DNA from: Piromyces finnis
Lineage: Eukaryota > Neocallimastigomycota > Neocallimastigomycetes > Neocallimastigales > Neocallimastigaceae
DNA: 64,000 bases
Direction: 5' to 3'
Assembly: GCA_002104945.1 (NCBI GenBank)
Contig: MCFH01000003.1
Location: forward strand, 682,001 to 746,000
Shown here piece by piece: positions 54,297 through 64,000 of the stretch (position 1 is the first letter of the stretch; every line of letters begins with the position of its first letter). The notes under the pieces were generated by a model. The model worked only from the letters and a program-made list of their open reading frames with translations, did not search any database and was not told the origin of the DNA. A program made the translations under genes and the position numbers.

Positions 54297-55509
54297 AATA
54301 GTTATAACTATTATAAAATAATACTTAACAAAAAAAAAAGTATATAAAACTATTAATAAAATATTATTTATTATTCATTTTGAATTCAGAGAAATATCAT
54401 ATCATCTTTTTACTTTATTTCATTTGAAATTTTAATAAATATAGGTAGATATTTCAACTGGGTTGAATATATCAATTTTTATTTCACTTTATCAACTTTA
54501 TTAATAATATAATTTTAGTTTTTATTTATTTTCTTTTTATAAATATCTATATTTATTAAAACTTTTATAATCAGTTATATTTTCCAAAAGTAAAAGTTGT
54601 AATGTATAATTAAGTATTAATAATATAAATATACCATTAAAAATTTTATTAATTAGTTTGAATCTTTGAATTTATTTTTTTTTTTGACTTTTTCTAGTAC
54701 AATAAATATTAATTATAATAATAAATATATTTAAAAGAGCTAATTTATTAGTAAATAAGATTCTTCTAAAAAAATTTCATTATTTTTTAAAGTTAATTAT
54801 ACCAAAAATTTTTCTGTAATGTATTGATAAAATGGTAATACAAAAAAATGTAACTCTACATTTAATAATGAATATAGAAAAAAGTATTTTTCTTTTTTCC
54901 TTTTTTCCTTTATGTTCATTTTTTTTCTTCAGAATATTCTAAATATTTTTTATAATATTTAAAAAATATATATATACATTTCGAAAAAATCATGAATACT
55001 TTTGTAAATTATATTTAATAATTTAAGAAAATATATTATATGTAAAAACTTAATAATTAATTTATCAAAAGTTTATATTTATTAAATATAACAATGACAA
55101 CAATAATACACTTTTTTATAGAAGAGTTACTAGATTGAAACAAGTTTAAGTATAATAATTAATATTTTGTTTAATACTAATCCATCCAAATTTATTATTT
55201 TCTTCCTTGTAAATATATTGTATCTGTGTAATAAATGATAATAGGGAATTCCTTTACTTTTTTAGTAGATAATACTTTGATTTTAATATACATAGCAAAT
55301 GTTTTAGTAACAAGATTAGTTTGTATTTCAATCATTGGTTTTTTTTAATTTGTTGAATAACTAGTTGAAAAAATGCATATAATATAATAGTAATAGTTAC
55401 TTTAGTATAGTTGTAGTACTATTAGAAGTTTTAATTAAATTATTTTCAACTTCATAATACTTTGTTATTTTTATACATTTTAAACATTTATTTTTATTAT
55501 AGCTTTTTT
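54297..55509. other. Gene-poor stretch, 1.2 kb
   Basis: A/T-rich, without recognisable coding or structural features. Confidence 0.45.
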
Positions 55510-55960
55510 TATTCTAAACCCATTTATTCTGGATATACATCCACTTTTGCGATTTTTTATAGTAATTAGCTCATTTTAAATATTTACTGTTTCTTTAATG
55601 ATCTTTTTAACCTGAATTGTAATCTTTCTTTAATATTACTGTAATGAACTATACCATTTTCTTTGTCATGTAAATCATTCTTTAATAAATTTGAATAGCT
55701 ATTAAAAATTTTAAAATCAAATAAATTGAAATGTATATTTGAATTGCAATCACTTTTTTTTTTTTATTTAGTATTAAATTTCTTAATTAGATATATTATC
55801 AATATTTAAATCTAAAAATCTTAATTTTAACTTTACACATATTATATTTTACGTTCTTAACATCCTATTTATTATCTATAATTTTATCATTAATAATTTT
55901 ATCATCTGAATTCTATATAGCGTATTTATTAGACTTTATTTTTCATCCTAATCTTTAAAT
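55510..55960 (-). pseudogene. Unidentified decayed coding relic
   Basis: Several Lys/Asn/Ile-rich patches are open in different minus-strand frames, for example 'NSYSNLLKNDLHDKENG', 'HYSNIKERLQFRLKRS' and 'NRKSGCISRINGFRIKK', each cut by stops. The codon-like texture and lower homopolymer content hint at an old gene. No family was recognised. Confidence 0.28.
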
Positions 55961-56822
55961 TTAAATTCACATTCAACACAATATGAATATATAAATAGAT
56001 ATATATATAAATAAATAAATATAAAATAAATAAATATATATATAAAATGAATAAATATATATATATAAATAAATATAAAATATATAAATAAATAAATGAG
56101 AATATATATATAATGAATAAATAAATAAATATTAAATAAATAAATTTATATATAAATATATATATTTATAGATTAGATCATATTTATTAAATTTTCAAAC
56201 ACCACAATAGTATTTTAAATTTAAACAATAGTTAAAAATTGTACCACTTAAAAATTAGGATTAATTAATAATTAAAGTATTATAATATATTAGATTTTTT
56301 AAAACTGAAAATGTTAAATCATATGAATCATAAAAAAAGGTAGAAACAAACATTTTAATAATGCTTTAAAACACAAATGGAATAATTAAAAAAAAAAAGC
56401 AGATACTAATAATAAAGTCATTATTTGAAAGTGATTTTATTATTTATTATGTTTTTTTTTTTTAATCTTTAATTAAATGTATTCTATTTTATATAATATT
56501 AACAAATATTTAAAAAAACATTTTAAAATAAGTTGTAAAACAGAATTAATGAGTATTTAAACTTTTATAATAAAAAAAATAGATTAAATAAAACATTTAT
56601 ATTTACAGTTATCATTTATCTTTCAAAAGTATTTAAAAAATTAAAAAATTTATTTATAAAAAAATAACTAAATAAACTATTTTGTATAATACAATTTCAT
56701 TTATTTTCTTATAGAATGATAGTCTATAGAAAATATTTAAGTAAGAATTGGTGTAATGATTTTTTATATATATTCATAGATATATATTTATAGCAAAAGG
56801 ATGAGTTGTTGTTTTTTTTTAT
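55961..56822. other. Intergenic with degenerate (ATAAAT)n sequence
   Basis: The stretch 55985-56165 is a degenerate mix of ATAAATAA and ATATAT units. The rest is A/T-rich, downstream of the receptor gene. Confidence 0.55.
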
Positions 56823-58504
56823 TTAATTGTATTTAAAAAGTTGAAAAGTTGTATTGGAATTATTATTAAGTGTTCTACTTTTATCATCTAAAGACATGGA
56901 AAGAGAATTAGAATTTTCAAAAATATTGTTATTCGAAAAGTATTTTCCATAGATAGTATCATCTTCTTCCAATGTAAAAGTAGGTAAAGTTAGCGTAGTA
57001 TTGAAATAATAGTCATTATTAGTTTTTGTATTATTATATTTTTTACTTTTTTTCATAGAACTAAATTTCTCATCTGCAAAACTAACATCTCGTAAAATTG
57101 GGGATAAAGGAAGTGTATAATCAGCCTTTTCTGGTTGTTCCAATTTTGATACAAATTTTGAACGATTTTTTTTATTATTTTTATCATAAAAACTATTAAA
57201 ATAGTCATTTCCATCTGCTAATATTCTACTATTATTGTTGGTAAAACATTCATTCTTCTTTAAATATGAAAAATGTTTAAAAACCGAAAACCAGAAATAA
57301 ACAAGTGAATTTAAAAATCCTTGTAATGGTGTGAAAAACTAAAGTAATTATTAAAAAAAATTAGTAAGAGCATATAAAGATAAAAAAAAATAAAATTGTA
57401 TTTATATTTATAAAATTAACTTACAGAATAAAGAAATTGGATTACATAAATAGGATAATTTAAATTTAATGAACTTTGAATAGTATCAATGGATCCCCAA
57501 ATCCTATATACAATAAAAATAGGAATATATTATTATTCTGTATATGTAATATGTAATATATATATTTATTTTAAGAAAATTATTTTTTAATATATACCAT
57601 ATAACAAATAATACTAATAGATATAAATCTGATCGCTTAACAACATTTTTCTTAACAAATGTAGTTTGACTTTGATTTAAATAGTCATAATTTCTTTTTT
57701 TACAAATAATTTCGGTTGAAACATAAACAAAAGTATTAAAAAGAAAAATAATCCAAAGAGGACAGTAAAAAAATAGAATTTTATATTTACTGTAATCTTT
57801 GGTAATCCAGCACCAGAAAGTAGTGTCTCCCAATATAGGTATATTCGATGCATTATTTTTATCCAAATAGTATAAAGGTAAAGTCAGTAATAAACTTAAA
57901 CCTAATAAAGCAATATAAATAAAAATCTCATAATGTTCGATTTCCTTTATTTTTTTATTTAATACTGTTATAAAAAATATATTAAATGCAATTCCTGCAG
58001 TCCAAATAATAGAACAAAGGTAAAAGAAATGAATTGATAATCCATGTAGTTTACAATTATTATCATTTGTATTAAAAAATAGTCTTTTTTTTTTTTTATA
58101 ATATTGAAATAATAAAGAGAATAATATTAATAAAATTTATATTATACTATTGTTTATATTTATTTATTTATTTTAATTAATTTTTTTTTATAATAAATAA
58201 ATTAATTTTTTTTTGTATCACCATCATCAACCACAAAAAAAATTTTTATTATTATTATTAAATAATATTATTATTCATTATAAAAAAAAAAAAAGACTTA
58301 CTGTCTTATGAGAATGTCAAAAGAACCGTATAAATCCCAAAAACTTAATATGAATATAAAACGATTCCATAGTTTCCCCTTACCAAAAAAGTTTTTTGTA
58401 ATAAAAGTTGATATTATAACACTTCCACTCCCTATGAATGAGAGTAGTGAACTAATTTCAATGGCTATTTGTATTCCTTTATTTTCAATATTTGAATATG
58501 TCAT
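56823..58504 (-). CDS. Seven-transmembrane receptor, cAMP-receptor (class E) type, 427 aa
   Basis: Four exons: 58504-58302, 58083-57598, 57503-57425 and 57338-56823 (1,284 spliced bases). Splice sites are GT..AG and phases match. Exon 1 encodes a short N-terminus and two helices: 'IAIEISSLLSFIGSGSVII' and 'FIFILSFWDLYGSFDIL', the latter the S..DL signature of helix 2. Exon 2 holds three more, including 'FFYLCSIIWTAGIAF' and the 'WCWI...Y..LFFYCPLW' region typical of Dictyostelium cAMP receptors and GCR1. Helix 6 spans exons 2-3 and helix 7 ends in 'TPLQGFLNSLVYF', the PLQG motif of this class. A cytoplasmic Ser/Thr/Asn-rich tail of about 140 residues could be phosphorylated. Ligand unknown. 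This is the only intact gene between MED12 and SUMO. Confidence 0.87.
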
Positions 58505-60149
58505 TTTTTTTTATTCTTTACTATTATCAAGTATTATTTGAGTTTGAGTTTTTTTTTTTTAATTTTAAATATTAAATTTCATTTGATATGTGAAAAATAA
58601 AAACAACAACAACAATTATAATTCTTTTTTAAATATATGAAAGAAAGGAATAGAATAATAATGCTAACTTCTATAACCTTTTTTTCATATATTATATAAT
58701 TAACAATAATTTGATTTTGATATGTATATAATGTATATGATGAAATTAATGAGTTGTAATTCTATTAGAGTATATTTATAAATATATAATAATTATGTAA
58801 AGTATTAATCAATATTGTATTTTTTTTTTTTTATGATTAGATATATCACTATATCACTAGGTATATTTTGTATATAGAAAGAAGTTTTTAGAAAAATTAT
58901 AAAGTATATATCATTGATATGAATTTATACAATTTATATAATTGTATTTTATTAAAGTATGAATGATTATAATTATTTTATTTTTCAAAGAAAAGAATAT
59001 TTATTTACTTGTAAAACTTTTATTATATAAATATTTTTTAATAAAAAAATATTATATATAAAAATATTAAAAGAAAAAAAAATAATAAAATAGTTTTTTT
59101 AAAGTTATTTTCTTTTTCTTTTATACTTTGTAGTAGTCAAAGCTTTTTATTATTATTATTTCCTATATAAAAAAAAATGTTTCGGATTTAAAAAAGGTTA
59201 TTAAATGTAGCAATGAAAAATTAAAAACCAATTTTTAATTTATTATATATTAAAGTTTTAAATAGATTAAATTTCTCCAATTTTAATTTAAACCATAATA
59301 GTAAACAAAAAAGTTAATAAATAAATAATAAAATTAAATAAATAAATAGTTTGATATTTAAATAGTTAATGAATAAATGTTATAATAATTAAATAAATTT
59401 TCATGATGTTTCAAAAATGAAAATATTAAAAAATAAAATAAAAAAAAACGGCGAAAATTCAAATTAAAAAAGATAAATAATGAGAAAAGGTAATGAAAGT
59501 GATGGTGAGAATAACATAAATAAAAAAAAAAAAAGATTATGAAAATGAGATTAATTTACTATTTGCATAAAGTTTAAAAAATAAAACATCATTACTTTTT
59601 TATTAGAAGATGATTTATTAAAAAGTTTGAAAATAATATCTTGTTATAAAAAACTAAGAAAGGACATATAAAGATAAAATATGGTCAAAATTTATAATTA
59701 AAAAAAAAAAAAGTAATGATTAAATAATTCATTTTTTTTTTTAATAATACTTTTTATTACTACACAATAAAAGTGAAAAAAAATATTGTTATACTTTTAA
59801 GGATGAATATTAAAATCTTTTTTTAAGGATGAATATTCAAAGTTTAATGGTTTAAGTGAATATTTATTCTTTGCCATTAATTCTATATTTTATTATAAAA
59901 TAAAATTTAAATATAAAAAAATAATAATCATCGTGATGATGATGAGTACCATTTATCTTTTTTTTTTTTTTTAATTTATATTTAATAAAATATTTTAAAC
60001 ATTGTTTACCATTGTTTTTTTTTTTTTTTTATAAACATATAGTTTTAAATTCACCAGTAAATTATGGAATCTTAAATATTAAAATCACCATGTTGAACTA
60101 TTTTTATAATTATAAAAAAATAAACTAACCCAAATATATAATAAATATA
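58505..60149. other. Intergenic, 1.6 kb
   Basis: Upstream of the receptor, so it should hold its promoter. It contains A/T runs and a direct repeat of AAGGATGAATATT (near 59799 and 59826). No gene is supported. Confidence 0.5.
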
Positions 60150-60719
60150 TAATATCTATTTCTCAACATAATTTGAAGCCACAAAATTCAATACATTCAA
60201 TTTCAATAAACATAATATTTCATTACTAATTAAAAAACCATCAAAAAGAGTAGAGATTGAACAGAACAACAAACAATAATAACCATAATCTAAAGCATAA
60301 TATATCATCTTTATATAGCAATTCATCAAAAAAAAGATTGAGTTAGAATATATTTATAATACCAAGCCACGAAATGATTTAGTCCATTCAATATAATCTA
60401 GTAGCCCACAAGAATATATATTGTATGGATGGTCAAAGAAAAATAAAGGTAGTTGATAAAGAATTAGACAATCTATATAACAACAAAATTATGATAGTAG
60501 TAAAATCAGTTACAAACAATAAATTAATTGTCTTAACTAAATGGGCATTTATTATATTTACCAAATAGTTAAATAAAAATACAAAGTACGTTTCTAGTAG
60601 CTTAAGGTTTCTCCCAGAAATATGGAACTGACTTCAAACTTAAATATTCATAAACTCTCAATTCCGATAGTTTAAGATTGATAATTTCTATCTTTATAAA
60701 ACATATTTATGTTAAATAA
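60150..60719 (+). mobile_element. Ty1/copia retrotransposon relic (reverse-transcriptase start)
   Basis: From 60386 one frame reads 'VVDKELDNLYNNKIM', then 'LTKWAFII', closely following the start of copia reverse transcriptase (ELxxLxxNxTW..V..P.....I.xKWVFxxK), and stops at 60566-60568. A second frame from 60582 reads 'GFSQKYGTDF' and 'SDSLRLIISI', the next conserved block, with two internal TAA codons. The frame change and stops show a long-dead copy. The region 60150-60385 has Lys/Asn-rich patches compatible with the integrase-RT linker but is not clearly readable. I see no LTR, RNase H or integrase core within the window. Confidence 0.78.
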
Positions 60720-61502
60720 ATTCTTTTCTCTTTTCTTTTTAATATTTTTACGACAAACTATTCTACTCAATTCTATATTACTATGTGTTATAATATGTAT
60801 GTAAAAGAAAATAAAATAATATTCTTTTTTTTTTAGTATTGTATCCTAATTATATACTGTTTAACATTCAAAGAGTATGAATGTTAAACATTTATAATTG
60901 ATATTATTCCGTTATAATAGTTAGTAATATAGTGTTAAAATAAATATTAAAATATATGAATATTAAAATATAAAAATATTCCACCTTTATACCTGATTAT
61001 TATAATTAGTTATTATCTCCTGGAATTGTTGTTAAAGAAGAGATTCTTGTAAGAAGGAATCTCATCTTCACCTAATATGATAATATAATGATATTATATT
61101 ACAATCACCTTCATCATTGTAATCAAGTAAAATAAATTTAAAAATAATAAACTTTTATTAAAAAATTAAAAATTTAGTATTATACAAAATTCTATTGGTT
61201 AATAAAGTAAAATATCAAAATCTACTACTAAAACATAAAAATTATTGGAATAACTTTTAGGTAATAGCTTTTCATTATATTATAATTGTTCAATTATAGG
61301 TATTATGAATTAATTTAATGTTGTTTAGTTATGCATAAAATAATAAATAAATATAAGCCATGCTTATATTTGTTAAAAACTCATATATTTTTTGTGTTTT
61401 GATATATATTTAAATTAGTGAAATCACTAAAGGATATTATTAAATATTTTACGTTAAACAAAGGAGTTTATTATCTTTAATAGTCTTGTATATTTTTATA
61501 TA
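60720..61502. other. Gene-poor stretch, 780 bases
   Basis: Between two relics. Less homopolymeric than typical intergenic DNA, consistent with eroded element sequence, but nothing can be read. Confidence 0.4.
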
Positions 61503-62097
61503 GTTCACTTAGGTATAGTTCAATTTGTTCAATTTCTTATAGAGCATGGTATTAAAATTAATGAAAAGAAAAATAATGGGGATAGCGCATTAATGAATGC
61601 TGCTAAATATGGACATGTTAAAGTAGTAAAATATTTAAATGATAATAGGCATGATATTAACATAGCAAATAACAATTCATTAATAATAGCATTATACAAT
61701 AATCAATATGATATTGCGAAATACATAATAGAAAAAGATATTAATATAAATACAAAAAATAAAAATAACGTCAATATACTCTTTTTTTGCTATATATAGT
61801 GAAAATATTACACTGATAGAATTTTTAATATATAATAACATTAATATAAATATCAAGGAATGAATATTAATGAAAAGTGTTAAAATGGGGATAACAATAT
61901 TGATGTAAGCAACCAAAAATGGTCATTTAGACATTGTTAAATTATTAATTGAAAAAGGCATAAATATAAATGAAAAAAACAATAAGGGACATATTGCTTT
62001 AATATATGCCTATGAGTATGATCATTTTGATGTTTGTACGTATTTTATGAATAGTGGATGTGACATCAAGCTAAGAGATAAAATAATAAAAAAATAA
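61503..62097 (+). pseudogene. Ankyrin-repeat gene fragment
   Basis: Five or so ankyrin units are readable: 'VQFLIEHGIKINEK', 'GDSALMNAAKYGHVKVVKYL', 'NSLIIALYNNQYDIAKYI', then after a stop at 61797 and a lesion 'ATKNGHLDIVKLLIEKG' and 'ALIYAYEYDHFDVC'. Stops at about 61797, 61861 and 61906 break the frame before the final TAA. No start codon is seen. It belongs to the same broad family as the giant protein at the left edge but is not an obvious copy of it. Confidence 0.83.
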
Positions 62098-63446
62098 TAC
62101 AAGAAAATATTTTAAAAATATATAGTATAAAATATAATAAAAAAATGGAAAATATTAAAATAGTGACTTAGAATAAAATTAAAAGTTAATTATGATAAAT
62201 CTTAAGATTTATTATATTTATTTTCCTAAAGAAATTGATGAATTTTGTTAATCCACTGATGTTATATGTTATTAAAATTGAAAGGGTTACGTTACATTTT
62301 ATATAAGATAATTAAGTTTGAAGAAATTAATTATCAATAATATCATATTAATGTTTACGATTATTATAAATGTTTCACGGATATAATAAAGGAAAAAAAA
62401 CATATTATTTGACTGAAACTTTATCTTACTTAACATTTCAATATTAATGTGTTTTATATTCTATTTAATATATAAAATGTTTAATATTTGTACAAACATT
62501 ACACATTATCATAATTTGATGATACACATAATAATGAAAAAAAAAAGTATTGATCAGATGGTTGTAATATTGTAATACTTTTTTATTATAAAACTTTAAA
62601 TAATACACTAATGATAGTAAATAAAAATAAATTTGGTATAATTGTATTGAATAAGCTTCATTAATTCAAATTAGATAATTAATCTTTTATAATTTTGATA
62701 TTTTATAATAGTTTATAAATATTAAATTAAAATAATTAAAAAAAGCTTGATTAATATATATATTTTTCTTAAAAAAAATATTATACTATTTAAATTTATA
62801 AAAAAAATATTCAACTTAATAATATTAAATTACAAGAAGTATTTTCATTATTAAAACATTAAATAACCTATTGAAATTTTAATATTATAATGATAGATTC
62901 AAAATAGTCAAAGTCTATTTTTTTTTTTTTTTACAATGTATTCATTCTTGTTATTTTAATTTATTGATGTTTTAATTGGTATTTAATCCTTGAATACATT
63001 TCATTATAAAAAAGTTAAAGTATTAAAATATTATACTATTTTCAAAACTATAATAAACTATTTTATGTAATTAATTCACATTAATTATTAAATTGTACCC
63101 TAAATTTAATTAATAATAATAAACACATTATTAATTTAAATTTTTATTTTTTTTTTTTTAAAAAAAAAAGAATATTTCTTTTTAATGATTCATTAAATAT
63201 TAATTATAATTGAAAATGTCTTATACCCTAAAATAATTATATTAATTAATTAACAATAAAAATCATAATTAAGAAAAAGAAGATTAAAATAAATAAATGA
63301 TACATTAAAAAAATAAATATTTAATACTTTAATTTTAAAAAGTTTTTTCTTTTCTTTTTCTTTTTTTTTTTTTTAAATTTTATTTTCATTTCAATTGAAA
63401 ATTATATATTAAATAAAATATATTGAATAAATACTCAAAAACAAAA
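62098..63446. other. Intergenic, 1.3 kb, upstream of SUMO
   Basis: A/T-rich. It should contain the SUMO promoter. A few short patches (62220-62300) could be decayed coding DNA, but none is recognisable. Confidence 0.5.
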
Positions 63447-64000
63447 ATGGCTACAATTAGAATTCATGTTATTGGTGGTGATGGTATTGAAATTGGTAAG
63501 AATAGCTTTATAAAAGAAGATATACATTTAATGATATGAATAATATGAATAGTATTATAATAATATTAATAAAAATTTTAAATATAAAAAAAAATTTGTA
63601 ATTAATAGTTGTTACCATGAACAGAGCCTTACCATTAAAACAATTAATGGATATTTATATAGAAAAGACTGGAAATGTAGGATCAATTAAAAAAAAAATA
63701 AAAATTAAATTATAATCCTAATGAAATAATAAATTAAACATTTTTTACATTTATATTATTTATATTTTTAAAAATAAAAAGGATAAGGGAAAAACAAGAT
63801 TTTTATTTGAAGGACAAAGATTATCTCCAAAACAAACACCCAATGAAGTAAATAATTCTTTTTAATAACATTCAATAATATTCTATTTAATTGAAAAAAA
63901 TAAATATTAATATTAACCTATTTTATATTATTTTATTATAAAAATTTTTTTATTTATAAAAAGTTGGGTATGGAAGATGATGAAACAATTAGCGTTGTTG
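63447..64000 (+). CDS. SMT3: SUMO (Smt3) ubiquitin-like modifier, truncated by window edge
   Basis: Four exons are visible: 63447-63495, 63609-63676, 63782-63847 and 63964 to the window end. Phases agree. 'IRIHVIGGDGIEI' matches the first SUMO strand, 'LKQLMDIYIEKTG' the helix, then 'TRFLFEGQRLSPKQTP' and 'LGMEDDETISVV', which are nearly identical to the human segments FLFEGQRI..N.TP and LGMEEED.I.V. SUMO is conjugated to lysines of nuclear proteins by E1/UBC9. The C-terminal Gly-Gly and any tail lie outside the window. The N-terminal extension found in other SUMOs is almost absent: the fold starts at residue 3. Confidence 0.92.

Overview
This is an extremely AT-rich nuclear fungal window. 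The genes are intron-dense, with short GT..AG introns, T-rich acceptors and long A/T homopolymers. It carries asparagine-rich low-complexity tracts, AAA-ATPase-like/PD-(D/E)XK modules, CotH-type secreted kinase remnants and ankyrin repeats. That mix is typical of anaerobic gut fungi (Neocallimastigomycota). An amoebozoan is the main alternative, but high intron density and fungal-like TOM7, TAF13 and MED12 argue against it. The standard genetic code fits every gene rebuilt here.

Layout. 97-4695: intronless giant ankyrin-repeat protein (+). 5574-6128: tiny two-exon TOM7 (-), split by a 399-base intron. 6843-8954: six-exon Nudix protein (-). 10190-14521: ten-exon MTR4 RNA helicase (+). 15060-15554: TAF13 (-), divergent from 15902-19486, a seven-exon ASCC2/Cue3 homologue (+). 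20815-22860: C2H2 zinc-finger factor (-). 22861-26940: about 4 kb without a gene. 26941-30142: 14-exon CSN2 (+). 30824-31360: coiled-coil protein (-). 32757-33205: tetranucleotide-type microsatellite. 34058-42232: 25-exon Mediator subunit MED12 (+).

From 43.4 kb onward the window becomes a gene graveyard: a CotH pseudogene (-), an orphan CotH-like acidic tail on the opposite strand, a broken two-module AAA-ATPase/nuclease gene (-), a third truncated AAA copy (-), and unidentified relics. One intact gene lies inside it, a four-exon seven-transmembrane receptor of the cAMP-receptor/class E type (56823-58504, -). Then come a Ty1/copia reverse-transcriptase relic, an ankyrin relic, and the start of SUMO (63447 to the window edge, +).

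The left two thirds is conserved nuclear and organelle housekeeping: RNA surveillance (MTR4), ribosome quality control (ASCC2), transcription (TAF13, MED12), the COP9 signalosome (CSN2), mitochondrial import (TOM7) and SUMO. The right third holds lineage-specific, fast-decaying families. Exon boundaries were placed by hand from splice sites, reading phase and family similarity. For MTR4, ASCC2, CSN2, MED12, Nudix, TOM7, TAF13 and the receptor, the spliced length is an exact multiple of three and ends in a stop, which supports the models.
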